A DNA stretch of 64,000 nt from Betaproteobacteria bacterium (GCA_016709965.1 JADJLT010000001.1:1137001-1201000), one strand, 5' to 3'; positions 9,606 to 18,288 are shown, numbered from the stretch's first letter. Numbers and translations: made by a program. Notes: a model not told the origin generated them from the sequence alone.

Positions 9606-9746
9606 CTACTTGCCCAGTTTGCTAGCCTCTTCGTTCATCTTGCCGGAATACAACCGCCCCATCAACACACCGATGACCAGAACGCCCACAATGACACCGA
9701 GGCTCGCCAAACCAATATCACTTCCCAACAACAGATCCCACGCCAT
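9606..9746 (-). CDS. Small membrane protein, DUF3149 type
   Basis: A 46-residue ORF with a GGAGGTGAC ribosome-binding site directly upstream of its ATG. It starts MAWDLLLGSDIG and has one hydrophobic helix (about residues 12-30) followed by a short charged tail. This matches the pattern of the DUF3149 family of single-helix proteins, which in betaproteobacteria often lie beside cytochrome oxidase genes. It follows fixH by 37 bp and is followed by a terminator. Function unknown; a link to oxidase assembly is only suggested by position. Confidence 0.75.
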   Translation of the reverse strand: MAWDLLLGSDIGLASLGVIVGVLVIGVLMGRLYSGKMNEEASKLGK

Positions 9747-9783
9747 ATGTCACCTCCCAGTAACAATTAAATAAACTACCCAC

Positions 9784-10305
9784 TTACCTTGCCTTGGCTA
9801 CCAGACGAAGCGGTTCCACAGAGTCAGCCATCCATTCGCCCTGAATCCGCCAACCCGCCACCGGATCCTCGATCGACAAAAGCCAACGACCGGAAACGTT
9901 ATCTGCAAGCCTGCCTGTGTAGAACCCCTGACTCTCTTGCTTCATTTTAATCAATTCATCCTGTCCCGCACGCGTTGGATGAGCCAGCTTGATAACAAGT
10001 TCCTGCGGCAATCCTACACTCTTGTCTGCCCCAAGCAACAGTCGAATATTTAGACCGGCACGCATTAGATCCGCATGCAAGCCCATATCTCCCGCCATGT
10101 GATCACGCTTCAAACTTTGATTAACGGCCATGCCCTGCTTGTAGTAATCATCCGTCACAAGGCCATCATTGCTAACCACTGCCAACCACAGGGTTGTAAT
10201 TCCGGCAACGACTACAATAGCCGGCCCCGCCATCAGCAACCATGGCCAGCGCTCCTTGTACCAAGGTTGCTTATCATCACTACGCAAAGTCATTACATTA
10301 CTCAT
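9784..10305 (-). CDS. fixH: FixH/CcoH-family cbb3 oxidase assembly protein
   Basis: A 173-residue protein. A cytoplasmic N-terminus is followed by one membrane helix (about residues 20-45) and a periplasmic domain with the FixH signature: VTDDYYKQGMAVNQSLKRD near the membrane, then GFYTGRLADNVSGRWLLSIED. The family helps assemble cbb3 oxidase, probably together with the copper ATPase CcoI. The start overlaps the stop of the small upstream ORF by ATGA. ccoG, normally its neighbour, is not here but at 58087-59490. Confidence 0.88.
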   Translation of the reverse strand: MSNVMTLRSDDKQPWYKERWPWLLMAGPAIVVVAGITTLWLAVVSNDGLVTDDYYKQGMAVNQSLKRDHMAGDMGLHADLMRAGLNIRLLLGADKSVGLPQELVIKLAHPTRAGQDELIKMKQESQGFYTGRLADNVSGRWLLSIEDPVAGWRIQGEWMADSVEPLRLVAKAR

Positions 10306-10460
10306 CTCAGGGCATCAGGAAAGAGGCATTTCACGAACCGCAATATTACTGAGCTCAGTGCCTTGACATCAAAATAGGGCGCACCCTTCTGGCCAGAACC
10401 CGACGGCACACCAACTGCCAACATCCAAAGAGACGCTATGGCGATTACCGTAAGATTCAT
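10302..10460 (-). CDS. Small hypothetical ORF upstream of fixH
   Basis: A 52-residue ORF (MNLTVIAIASLWMLAVGVP...) whose stop overlaps the fixH start as ATGA, suggesting translational coupling. The first 20 residues look like a signal peptide or membrane anchor. No ribosome-binding site is obvious and I recognise no family. It occupies the place where ccoG commonly sits. It may be a real leader-type gene or a chance frame. Confidence 0.4.
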   Translation of the reverse strand: MNLTVIAIASLWMLAVGVPSGSGQKGAPYFDVKALSSVILRFVKCLFPDALR

Positions 10461-10623
10461 CGTATTAAGAATATGCGTGGTCCCAGGAAATGAGCAAGCA
10501 CCTCTTCAAGCCTCAAATGCCGCTCCAGGATGTTTTATTCGTATAGCGAACACCCCTTTTGCCTTCCCGACCTTGTTTATCCGCAGATCGCAGGCATCAA
10601 TATCGTCACCGAAGCGATTACTC

Positions 10624-10642
10624 TCATTGTGCGATCATCACA
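10624..10642. promoter_or_regulatory. Inverted repeat, possible operator
   Basis: ATTGTG (10624-10629) and CACAAT (10637-10642) form a perfect inverted repeat spaced by 7 bp in the otherwise gene-free stretch 10461-10704 between ccoP and the fixH unit. It resembles a CRP/FNR-family site but has neither the exact CRP nor the exact FNR spacing. It lies upstream of the fixH unit, so it could control it. Confidence 0.35.
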
Positions 10643-10704
10643 ATCGGTATCGAAATTGCGCTGGAATTAATTCAACGTACTTTCGGTACAAATCAGATTT
10701 TACA

Positions 10705-10737
10705 AAACAAAAAAACGAGGCAGCCAAGCTGCCTCGT
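10705..10737 (-). terminator. Terminator of the ccoNOQP operon
   Basis: A perfect 10-bp stem, ACGAGGCAGC (10715-10724) with GCTGCCTCGT (10728-10737), has a 3-base loop and is followed on the minus strand by a long T-run. It lies 9 bp after the ccoP stop. Confidence 0.92.
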
Positions 10738-10746
10738 CTAAACAAA

Positions 10747-11667
10747 TTACTTTGCGCCTTGGCTCAGGCTAATCACATAGGCAGCCAGCAGATGGACCTT
10801 GCCTTCACCTAGGAAGTCTTTCCAAGCAGGCATCTGGTTGGTACGACCTTTGGTAATCGTCTCGGTAACGGTGGCCAGTGAGGAGCCATACAACCATACC
10901 TTATCGGTCAGGTTAGGCGCACCAACAGCCGGCGTACCCTTGGCATCCATGCCGTGGCAACCGACGCAACCGGCCGATGTAAACGTTTCCTTGCCTTTGG
11001 CGGCACGAACGGAATCGTTTGGCAGACCGGACAGCGAGCGCACAAAGTTAGCCAAATCCTTGATGGTATCGGCACCCAACTGCTCATGCGGCGGCATTAC
11101 GCCCATACGACCATTGGAAATCGTTTCCTTGATTTGCTCCGGCTCTCCGCCAAACTGCCAATCGGAGTCAGTCAGATTCGGGAAGCCCTTGGCACCACGA
11201 GCATCAGCACCATGACATTGCATGCAATAGGTCAGAAACAGGCGCTTGCCCATTTCCATGGCTTGCTTGTCAGCAGCGACTGCCTTGAGATCCATGGCCA
11301 AGTACTTGTCAAACAGCGGCTTGACCGTGGCATCCATCTTGTCGACTTCTGCCTTGTACTGACTATTGGCGCAACCCTGTTCGATATGTGAACACCAGCC
11401 AAGCAAGCCCTTGTTGTTACCCAGCCCCGGATAGAGAACAAGGTAAACCAGAGAAAACACAACCGTGATCACAAACAACCAACTCCACCACTTGGGCATC
11501 GGGTTGTTGTATTCCTCAAGGGATTCATCCCAGACGTGACCACAGGTTTTGCCTGGCGTGAATGTCGCCTTACTTTGCATGTACAGAATGATTGCGCAGG
11601 CCAGAATGCTGACCAGCACAATCACAATGACGTACATGTTCCAAAACTCGCTAACGAAATCGCTCAT
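10747..11667 (-). CDS. ccoP: cbb3-type cytochrome c oxidase subunit III (CcoP)
   Basis: A 306-residue dihaem subunit. Two membrane helices lie at the N-terminus (about 8-28 and 55-78). Two cytochrome c domains follow with haem-binding motifs CMQCH and CVGCH, each with a downstream methionine ligand region (NGRMGVMPPH and KGRTNQMPAW). It passes electrons from soluble cytochrome c towards CcoO. Last gene of the operon, 15 bp after ccoQ, followed by a strong terminator. Confidence 0.97.
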   Translation of the reverse strand: MSDFVSEFWNMYVIVIVLVSILACAIILYMQSKATFTPGKTCGHVWDESLEEYNNPMPKWWSWLFVITVVFSLVYLVLYPGLGNNKGLLGWCSHIEQGCANSQYKAEVDKMDATVKPLFDKYLAMDLKAVAADKQAMEMGKRLFLTYCMQCHGADARGAKGFPNLTDSDWQFGGEPEQIKETISNGRMGVMPPHEQLGADTIKDLANFVRSLSGLPNDSVRAAKGKETFTSAGCVGCHGMDAKGTPAVGAPNLTDKVWLYGSSLATVTETITKGRTNQMPAWKDFLGEGKVHLLAAYVISLSQGAK

Positions 11668-11682
11668 TTGCTTTCCTTTTTT

Positions 11683-11859
11683 TCAGCGCGGATGCGATGT
11701 GCGGGACACCGCATCCTGATCATCGTGCTCCACAAACGGCAAGTTGGCAGCTTCATCGAACCCCTTCTGGCTGCTCTTGCTGTAAGCCCACCAAATAATT
11801 CCCAGGAAGCAGAGCAACCCGACAACCGTAGTGATGGAACGCAGAGTATTGATGTCCAT
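11683..11859 (-). CDS. ccoQ: cbb3 oxidase small subunit CcoQ
   Basis: A 58-residue ORF between ccoO and ccoP. MDINTLRSI leads into one membrane helix (about residues 9-26, ending IIWWAYS), then the typical CcoQ tail motif KKGFDEAA-like (QKGFDEAANLPF). The family stabilises the CcoP-CcoNO interaction. Only 5 bp separate the ccoO stop from its ATG. Confidence 0.92.
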   Translation of the reverse strand: MDINTLRSITTVVGLLCFLGIIWWAYSKSSQKGFDEAANLPFVEHDDQDAVSRTSHPR

Positions 11860-11864
11860 GGCTA

Positions 11865-12500
11865 TTACTTGACGTTCTTAAGCGCCGTACCCAAGCCTTG
11901 CAGGTAGGCAATCAGAACATCCAGCTCGGTCTTGTCACCAATTTCAGCCTTGGCACCCTTGATTTCCTCATCCGTATAGGTGGGGATACCACGGGCGTTC
12001 GCAAAACCGCGCATGACCTGCATCTTTTTCTCGATATCCGCGCCAACCGAATCCTTGGCCTTGGTATTCGACAAGAAAGCAAACGCGGGCATGTTGGATT
12101 CCGGCACGACGTCACGTGGATTCATCAGGTGGGCACGCTGCCACTCGTCCGAGTAGCGACCACCGACGCGAGCCAAATCCGGCCCCGTACGCTTGGATCC
12201 CCACTGGAACGGGTGGTCGTAGACCGACTCGCCAGCAACGGAATAATGGCCGTAACGCTCAGTTTCAGCGCGGAAAGGACGAATCATCTGCGAGTGGCAT
12301 AGGAAACAGCCCTCGCGGACAAAAATATCACGCCCCGCCAAGCGAACTGCTTCGTAAGGTTTGATCCCTTCAACTGGAGTCGTGGTCGACTTCTGGAAGA
12401 AGAGCGGAACGATTTCGAGCAGACCGCCCCAAATCACGGTAAAGAGCGTCAGCACAATCAGCAGGCCTACGCTCTTTTCAATTTGCTCATGCTTAAGCAT
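11865..12500 (-). CDS. ccoO: cbb3-type cytochrome c oxidase subunit II (CcoO)
   Basis: A 211-residue monohaem membrane-anchored cytochrome c. There is one N-terminal membrane helix (about residues 12-34), then the haem motif CFLCHSQMIRPFRAE and the conserved DLARVGGRYSDEWQ region. The family transfers electrons from CcoP to the CcoN active site. It sits 16 bp downstream of ccoN. Confidence 0.97.
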   Translation of the reverse strand: MLKHEQIEKSVGLLIVLTLFTVIWGGLLEIVPLFFQKSTTTPVEGIKPYEAVRLAGRDIFVREGCFLCHSQMIRPFRAETERYGHYSVAGESVYDHPFQWGSKRTGPDLARVGGRYSDEWQRAHLMNPRDVVPESNMPAFAFLSNTKAKDSVGADIEKKMQVMRGFANARGIPTYTDEEIKGAKAEIGDKTELDVLIAYLQGLGTALKNVK

Positions 12501-12516
12501 TGTTATCTCTCCCTAA

Positions 12517-13941
12517 TCAGGCGTGATGGCCAGCCGGAACCAGCACCGGCGTATCCTGCGTCTTGCCACCTGCCATGGTCCTGAACATGTTGTAGGCCAT
12601 GATCAACATACCGGACAGGAACAAGACACCACCCAACCAACGAATCGCCCAGAATGGGTAAGAACCCTTGACCGACTCAACGAAGCTGTAAGCCAACGTA
12701 CCGTCGGCATTGACCGCACGCCACATCAGACCCTGCATCACACCGGCAATCCACATGGAGGCGATATAGAGCACAGTACCGGTAGTAGCGATCCAGAAGT
12801 GGGTCGTAACCAGTTTGGTGCTATACATTTCGCTCTTGCCGAAAAGCTTCGGCAGCAAATAGTAGATTGAGCCAATCGAAACCATGGCCACCCAGCCGAG
12901 AGCGCCGGAATGCACGTGACCGACAGTCCAGTCCGTGTAGTGCGACAAGGCGTTCACCGTCTTGATCGCCATCATCGGACCTTCGAAGGTGGACATACCG
13001 TAGAAGGACAAAGAGGTGATGAGGAACTTGAGGATAGGATCATCACGCAGCTTATGCCACGCACCCGACAGGGTCATGATGCCGTTGATCATACCGCCCC
13101 ATGATGGAGCCAGCAGAATCAAGGAGAAGATCATACCGATTGACTGAGTCCAGTCCGGCAGCGCAGTGTAATGCAGGTGGTGCGGACCCGCCCACATGTA
13201 CGTAAAGATCAGCGCCCAGAAGTGAACCACGGACAAACGGTAAGAGTACACCGGGCGTCCAGCCTGTTTCGGCACAAAGTAGTACATCATGCCAAGGAAG
13301 CCTGCGGTCAGGAAGAAACCCACCGCATTATGGCCATACCACCACTGAACCATCGCGTCCTGCGCCCCGGAATAGACGGAGTAAGACTTTGTCAGAGTTA
13401 CCGGGACTGCGGCGCTATTAACAAGATGTAGCAACGCAACCGCGATGATAAATGCGCCAAAAAACCAGTTGGCAACGTAGATATGTGAAACCGTGCGCTT
13501 GGCGATCGTACCGAAGAACACTACGGCGTAGGAAACCCACACCAGTGTAATCAGAATATCAATCGGCCATTCCAGTTCAGCGTATTCCTTGCCCTGGGTC
13601 ATACCCAACGGCAACGTAATAGCGGCCAGCAAGATAACCAGCTGCCAACCCCAAAAAGTAAACGGAATCAGCGGGCCACCCCATAGGCGCACATGGTTAG
13701 TACGTTGAACAACCCAGTAAGACGTTGCAAACAAGGCGCAGCCACCAAACGCGAAAATAACTGCGTTGGTGTGCAACGGGCGCAGACGGCCAAAGTGCAG
13801 GAAGCCCATATTGAGCTCCGGCCAGACCAACTGAGCTGCAATGATGACACCGACCAGCATGCCAACAATGCCCCAGATGACGGTCATGACGGCAAATTGC
13901 CGTACGACCTTATCGTTATATGTGGTTTGCGTTCCAGACAT
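12517..13941 (-). CDS. ccoN: cbb3-type cytochrome c oxidase subunit I (CcoN)
   Basis: A 474-residue catalytic subunit with about 12 membrane helices. Conserved parts include the low-spin haem ligand region (HTNAVIFAFGG), the CuB/haem b3 centre (WWYGHNAVGFFLTAGFLGMMYY) and HFWALIFTYMWAGPHHLHYT. It reduces oxygen to water with high affinity and pumps protons. First gene of ccoNOQP. An FNR-type box lies about 97 bp upstream of the start, in keeping with induction under low oxygen. Confidence 0.98.
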   Translation of the reverse strand: MSGTQTTYNDKVVRQFAVMTVIWGIVGMLVGVIIAAQLVWPELNMGFLHFGRLRPLHTNAVIFAFGGCALFATSYWVVQRTNHVRLWGGPLIPFTFWGWQLVILLAAITLPLGMTQGKEYAELEWPIDILITLVWVSYAVVFFGTIAKRTVSHIYVANWFFGAFIIAVALLHLVNSAAVPVTLTKSYSVYSGAQDAMVQWWYGHNAVGFFLTAGFLGMMYYFVPKQAGRPVYSYRLSVVHFWALIFTYMWAGPHHLHYTALPDWTQSIGMIFSLILLAPSWGGMINGIMTLSGAWHKLRDDPILKFLITSLSFYGMSTFEGPMMAIKTVNALSHYTDWTVGHVHSGALGWVAMVSIGSIYYLLPKLFGKSEMYSTKLVTTHFWIATTGTVLYIASMWIAGVMQGLMWRAVNADGTLAYSFVESVKGSYPFWAIRWLGGVLFLSGMLIMAYNMFRTMAGGKTQDTPVLVPAGHHA

Positions 13942-14037
13942 GAACCCACCTCTCGTAAAAAAAAAACGGAATGCCCAACCCCCTGAACCCAGGAGGACAC
14001 ATAGAAAGCGATGGTATTCTAGATCAGCATGGACGTT

Positions 14038-14051
14038 TTGACCTAGATCAA
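14038..14051 (-). promoter_or_regulatory. FNR/Anr-type binding site upstream of ccoN
   Basis: TTGAC-CTAG-ATCAA matches the FNR-family consensus TTGAT-N4-ATCAA in nine of ten half-site positions. It lies 97 bp before the ccoN ATG, in the gap between ccoN and the terminator of ccoIS. No confident -10 box was assigned. Confidence 0.75.
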
Positions 14052-14123
14052 CCTACCGATTATCTAAGCATAACTAGTCCGCATGGTGTAACGACTTCAC
14101 CACACCATACGGCCGAAAAGTGA

Positions 14124-14152
14124 ACAAAAAAAGGGTGCGTCGTAACGCACCC
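14124..14152 (-). terminator. Terminator after ccoS
   Basis: Stem GGGTGCGT (14133-14140) with ACGCACCC (14145-14152), followed on the minus strand by a run of T residues. It separates the ccoIS unit from the ccoNOQP promoter. Confidence 0.85.
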
Positions 14153-14240
14153 CAACCCCAACAGAGATTTGCAGCAAAGCCCCTACGCCTCACAATGACT
14201 AAATTCTGCACAACAGCCAACCGCAGGGCGTTGACGCAGG

Positions 14241-14432
14241 TCAAACTTTCTCTGATTTGTCGGTTTCCGCCTGATCAGCGGGCGCAGGGGGTAGATCCTC
14301 ATCCATCAAAATTCGAAAACCAGGTCCCTCAAGATCATCAAACTGACCACTGCGAACGGACCACCAAAAGGCCACAGCGATCCCGAACACCAGAACCACT
14401 GAAACAGGAATCAACAGATATATACTTTCCAT
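14241..14432 (-). CDS. ccoS: cbb3 oxidase maturation protein CcoS
   Basis: A 63-residue protein (MESIYLLIPVSVVLVF...) with one N-terminal membrane helix and the CcoS signature FWWSVRSGQFDDLEGPGFRI. Its ATG overlaps the ccoI stop as ATGA, so the two are translationally coupled. The family is needed for cofactor insertion into cbb3 oxidase. A longer frame in the same phase, up to 14804, is only the ccoI antisense-frame extension and has no independent support. Confidence 0.93.
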   Translation of the reverse strand: MESIYLLIPVSVVLVFGIAVAFWWSVRSGQFDDLEGPGFRILMDEDLPPAPADQAETDKSEKV

Positions 14433-16870
14433 CAATCTGTCTCCAAGCGCTGTATGCGCAGTGAATTTAGCACCACCAGCAGCGAACTGGCCGACATGCC
14501 GACACCGGCAATCCAAGGGCTTACAAAACCCGCTATCGCCAATGGCAGGGCTACAAAATTGTACGCGAAGGACCACCAGAGATTCTGTCGAATCACTTGC
14601 AACGTTTTCCGGGCGCGGCGCAGACCGTAGCGAAGATGATCCAGATTTTCGGAGAGCAGAATAAAATCTGCCTGTGTTCTGGCCAGCTGGGCGCCGCCCC
14701 CCATGGCAATCGACACCTGAGCCTGAGCCAGCACAGGCGCGTCGTTGACGCCATCGCCTAGCATTGCGACCACAGCGCCCTGTACTTGCAGGGTGCTCAC
14801 ACAATCGTACTTCCCCTGCGGCGTAACGCCCGCCCGAACATCTTCGATTCCAAGCAACTCAGCGACACGACGAGCAACCGCAGGCGCATCCCCCGTGAGC
14901 AAAATTACTTTTTTTCCGGCAGCGCGGAGCTCTGCAATCAATACAGCCGCCTCTTTGCGAACCGTATCACCAACTCGAAACAAAGCCAGGCAGCCTGACT
15001 CATCACCCAGAACCACGACGGTATCGCCACTTTCCATCCACTCGAGCGCAGCATCCGGCATTTTTCCGTCACTCAGACCCAACGCATAATCAGGGCGCCC
15101 GATCCGGCAGCGACGCCCTGCCACCACAGCCTCGATCCCCTGCCCCGGCTCACTGAGCGCAGCAGAGGTTTCCGGCAACCGGTCGCCAGCCGCTTGACGC
15201 AATGCAGTTGCAACCGGGTGCTCGGAGGCATGCTCCAAGGCTGCTGCAATGGCCAGGCAATCCTCCTTGTTGTGCCCAAGCACGGGAAGCACATCAACCA
15301 GATGCATGCGCCCTGTGGTCAAAGTACCGGTCTTGTCGAAAACAAAATGTGTCGCCCGTGCCAGGGTTTCGATGGCATGACCACGCGTCACCAGCAACCC
15401 ATCCTTGGCCAGCGCCCCCGCCGCAACCGTTAGCGCAATTGGCGTAGCCAGCGAAAGCGCACACGGGCAAGTCACCACCAAGACGGAAACGGTGATCCAC
15501 AACGCTTTGGACGGATCAACGATATACCAACCAACGGCTACCAGAATCGCAACCACCAGCAAAGTGGCGACGAAATAGCTGGCGATACGGTCGGCGACAA
15601 CGACAATTTTGGGTTTCTCTGCCGCCGCCCGCTCCATCAGCTGAATGATGGCCGACAGTCGCGTTCCCTCACCAACCTGCTCGACTTGCACGACCAGCGG
15701 GCTTTCGGCGTTGATCGAACCACCAGTGACCACCTCGCCAGGTGCCTTGGAGACCGGCTTGCTCTCGCCCGTCAGCAAGGCCTCGTTGGCGGAACTGATC
15801 CCCTCGATGACACGACCATCGGCGGGCACGATCTCGCCCGCTCGGACAAGCACAAAATCACCCTGCCGCAGATCCGCAACGACACACTGCTCGACGCTAC
15901 GGTCAACCGGAAAATTCGGCATTTTTTGAGAAAATGCCGGTAACAACCGGGCAAGCGCCTCAGTCACGCCGAGCGCCTTCTGCCGCGCTGTCATTTCGAG
16001 ATAGCGGCCGCCGAGCAGGAAGAAAACGAACATGGTGACCGAGTCGAAATAAACCTCCCCCGACTGGTTCAATGTTGCCCAGCAACTGGCGACAAAGGCG
16101 GCGCCAACCCCAAGCGCCACGGGCACATCCATGCCGACACGCCGCAACTTGATGTCACGCCAAGCATGACGAAAAAACGGCGCGGACGAATAAAAAATAA
16201 CCGGGATAGTCAGGAAACAGGAGGCCCAGCGCATCAGGCTCTCAATATCTGGTGACATATCGCCATTGGCGATGTACACCGGAAAGGCGTACATCATGAC
16301 CTGCATCATGCCAAAGCCGGCCACCCATAGCCGCCACAGGGCATCACGTCGCTCCTTGTTCGAAATTTCCTCGTTTTTGGCGGCATCGTACGGGTAGGCG
16401 CGATAGCCGATGGCCGCGATGGCGCCGAGGATATCGGACAGTTTGATCCGCGACTCATCCCAACGAACCCGCGCCCGGCGAGTCGTGTAGTTGATATTGA
16501 CCGCTGTCACCCCCGGCAATCTGCCGACATGCTGTTCGTTCAGCCAGATACAGGCGGCGCATGTAATACCTTCGAGCAACAACGAAGCCTCCCGCTCGTT
16601 TTGCCCCAGTTCCTTGACGAAGCTTTTCTGAAAATCGACATGGTCGAAAAGGGCCAATTGGTCGAGAATTGCCGGCAGCGCTTCGCGTGGCGACTCGGGT
16701 AGCGCATCGCGGCTACGGTAATAGTCTGCCAATCCATTATCAACAATGGATTGAGCCACCGCCTGGCAGCCGATACAACACATGGCCCGCAACTCACCAG
16801 CGACCATTACCGGGAGATCGACGTCATCCGGAACAGGCAGGCCGCAGTGATAACAGTTGGCATGGGGCAT
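14432..16870 (-). CDS. ccoI: Copper-translocating P-type ATPase CcoI (FixI)
   Basis: I place the start at 16870 (MPHANCYHCG), giving 812 residues; an in-frame extension to 17020 adds 50 residues unlike the family. The N-terminus has a metal-binding segment with CYHCG and CCIGC, then an HMA domain with CAAC. Eight membrane helices surround the TGES actuator loop, the intramembrane CPC motif (VTCPCALSLATP), the phosphorylation site DKTGT and the hinge GDGVNDAP. Known role: delivers copper for the cbb3 oxidase. No ribosome-binding site is obvious, so the exact start is uncertain. Confidence 0.95.
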   Translation of the reverse strand: MPHANCYHCGLPVPDDVDLPVMVAGELRAMCCIGCQAVAQSIVDNGLADYYRSRDALPESPREALPAILDQLALFDHVDFQKSFVKELGQNEREASLLLEGITCAACIWLNEQHVGRLPGVTAVNINYTTRRARVRWDESRIKLSDILGAIAAIGYRAYPYDAAKNEEISNKERRDALWRLWVAGFGMMQVMMYAFPVYIANGDMSPDIESLMRWASCFLTIPVIFYSSAPFFRHAWRDIKLRRVGMDVPVALGVGAAFVASCWATLNQSGEVYFDSVTMFVFFLLGGRYLEMTARQKALGVTEALARLLPAFSQKMPNFPVDRSVEQCVVADLRQGDFVLVRAGEIVPADGRVIEGISSANEALLTGESKPVSKAPGEVVTGGSINAESPLVVQVEQVGEGTRLSAIIQLMERAAAEKPKIVVVADRIASYFVATLLVVAILVAVGWYIVDPSKALWITVSVLVVTCPCALSLATPIALTVAAGALAKDGLLVTRGHAIETLARATHFVFDKTGTLTTGRMHLVDVLPVLGHNKEDCLAIAAALEHASEHPVATALRQAAGDRLPETSAALSEPGQGIEAVVAGRRCRIGRPDYALGLSDGKMPDAALEWMESGDTVVVLGDESGCLALFRVGDTVRKEAAVLIAELRAAGKKVILLTGDAPAVARRVAELLGIEDVRAGVTPQGKYDCVSTLQVQGAVVAMLGDGVNDAPVLAQAQVSIAMGGGAQLARTQADFILLSENLDHLRYGLRRARKTLQVIRQNLWWSFAYNFVALPLAIAGFVSPWIAGVGMSASSLLVVLNSLRIQRLETD

Positions 16871-17094
16871 ACGAATGGAAAAAGGCAGCGAAGTGCCTTT
16901 TGGATCAAGGGCGGAGCAGAAGTATAGATTATTTACCACTTGCCGCTTACCCCTCCGGGACAATGCAGAATGAACGAGCGCCGAATAACTCTTGCTACGC
17001 TGTCGTAACAAGCCGATCATCCTGCCACCGGCTGGCCAGTGCTATCATGACCAGAGCATCGACCGCACGAGCCACGCGACATCCCTCCCCACCC

Positions 17095-18060
17095 ATGCCA
17101 GACAATACAAAACCACGCATCCTCGTCGTCGATCCCTCGGCCAGCAATCGTGCGTTGATCTGTGAGTGCCTGCGTCAATTACCGGACGTCCGGACTATAG
17201 CAACCGGCGATAGCGAACACGCCCTGCAAATCTTCAAGGAAACCCGGCCCAGTCTAGTATTGCTCGACACCACACTGCATGGCACCGGTGGCATCGCGCT
17301 GACCCAGAAAATCCGCGCCTGGGAACAATCACGAAACGAAGCGGGCATTTCGCCCTGGACACCGATCGTCTTCCTCTCCTCGGTCACCGACGAAAATACG
17401 CTGACCCATGGCATTCAGGCTGGCGGTGACGACTTTCTGTGCAAGCCGGTTTCCGAGGTTGTATTACTCGCGAAAGCGCAAGCCATGCTGCGCATTTCGA
17501 CCCGACAGCAGGAAATTTGTGACGTCCACCGACAACTCAAGGAAATAGCCAGCCTCGACAGTCTGACCGGCATACCCAACCGCCGGCATTTCGAAGACAC
17601 ACTTTCCGTTGAATGGAAACGCTGCCTGCGCAATGACACACCATTGAGCATCGTCATCAGCGACGTCGATTACTTCAAACAGTTCAATGACATCTACGGC
17701 CACCAGGCGGGCGACGTTTGCCTCAAGGCGGTAGCCGGTTCACTCAGCGAATCCCTGTTCCGCGTGGAAGATACGGTCGCCCGTTACGGTGGCGAAGAAT
17801 TCGTCGCCATTCTGCCGGGCACCGATGCCAGCGGTGCCTACGCGGTTGCCGAACGCATGCGGCAATCGGCGCGCGACCTCTGCATTCCCCACGAACGCGG
17901 CATAGACGGTCGAATATCATGCAGCTTCGGCGTGGCCAGCACACGTCCGAGCACCGACAAAATGCCGCAGCAACTATTAAGAACCGCCGACCTTGGCCTG
18001 TATGCTGCAAAAAATGCGGGGCGCAACCGTGTCGCCCTCAATCAGGAACAGGCGTTCTGA
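17095..18060 (+). CDS. Response regulator with GGDEF diguanylate cyclase domain
   Basis: A 321-residue protein from the ATG at 17095 (MPDNTKPRILVVDPS); ATG 17047 is an alternative. The receiver domain covers residues 1-125 with phospho-acceptor LVLLDTTLHGTGG and lysine CKPVS. The GGDEF domain follows (SLDSLTGIPNRRHFED) and has an intact active site, RYGGEEF. The family makes cyclic di-GMP when the receiver is phosphorylated, linking to motility and attachment. It stands alone, divergent from ccoI, and is the last host gene before the island. Confidence 0.92.
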   Translation: MPDNTKPRILVVDPSASNRALICECLRQLPDVRTIATGDSEHALQIFKETRPSLVLLDTTLHGTGGIALTQKIRAWEQSRNEAGISPWTPIVFLSSVTDENTLTHGIQAGGDDFLCKPVSEVVLLAKAQAMLRISTRQQEICDVHRQLKEIASLDSLTGIPNRRHFEDTLSVEWKRCLRNDTPLSIVISDVDYFKQFNDIYGHQAGDVCLKAVAGSLSESLFRVEDTVARYGGEEFVAILPGTDASGAYAVAERMRQSARDLCIPHERGIDGRISCSFGVASTRPSTDKMPQQLLRTADLGLYAAKNAGRNRVALNQEQAF

Positions 18061-18095
18061 AAATTTGGTTTTCCGGCGTTTTTTCCGGTTGACCG
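18055..18095 (+). repeat. Dispersed repeat copy A (TTTTTTCCGGTTGACCG type)
   Basis: The stretch running from the end of the GGDEF gene through TTTTTTCCGGTTGACCG matches 61462-61501 in the same orientation and 56384-56425 in the opposite orientation. All three lie at gene ends or starts. Confidence 0.6.
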
Positions 18096-18188
18096 TAGAC
18101 ATGCCACCAAAATTGACTGTCCCCACGTATTGCCACAAAAACACCTGAAATCAGCGCCTGGCCCGATACCGGAAGCGCACGACCGCTA

Positions 18189-18217
18189 TTCACAGGCCCG
18201 AACTATCCGGTTATAAT
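18189..18217 (+). promoter_or_regulatory. Promoter of the split host tRNA-Thr
   Basis: -35 TTCACA (18189-18194), a 17-bp spacer and a perfect -10 TATAAT (18212-18217) lie 30 bp before the tRNA 5' end. A diverged copy of the same promoter drives the island-borne tRNA. Confidence 0.75.
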
Positions 18218-18247
18218 TTGAGGCTCTGTTTGATTTGACAGACGTGT

Positions 18248-18288
18248 GCCGCTTTAGCTCAGTTGGTAGAGCAGTTCATTCGTAATGA
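18248..18288 (+). pseudogene. 5' half of host tRNA-Thr(CGT), split by the island
   Basis: The first 41 bases of a tRNA: acceptor strand GCCGCTT, D arm GCTCAGTTGGTAGAGC and anticodon arm with loop TTCGTAA (anticodon CGT). After 18288 the sequence no longer pairs as a tRNA. The missing 3' half, with acceptor AAGCGGC and CCA, lies at 44653-44699. Joining 18248-18288 to 44665-44699 gives a 76-base tRNA-Thr whose acceptor strands pair fully. The promoter is intact, so a truncated transcript may be made. Confidence 0.88.
18277..18288 (+). other. attL core
   Basis: CATTCGTAATGA occurs here and at 44653-44664 in the same orientation, at the two points where the tRNA sequence breaks. It is the anticodon loop with parts of its stem, a known class of target for tyrosine integrases. 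Confidence 0.82.

Noticed and set aside
10438..10812. Rightward 124-residue ORF over the ccoP end and its terminator
   Set aside because: It runs through the ccoP terminator and the ccoP 3' end antisense, has no ribosome-binding site and no family features.
14241..14804. 187-residue ORF in the ccoS frame
   Set aside because: The upstream two thirds are the ccoI gene read in another frame; only the last 63 residues are CcoS, with a proper coupled start.
15900..15920. Fourth copy of the dispersed repeat inside ccoI
   Set aside because: The match is short and lies in coding sequence of ccoI, so coincidence is possible; it is mentioned but not annotated as a feature.
16871..17020. N-terminal extension of CcoI
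   Set aside because: The extra 50 residues do not resemble the family, and the protein begins naturally at MPHANCYHCG.
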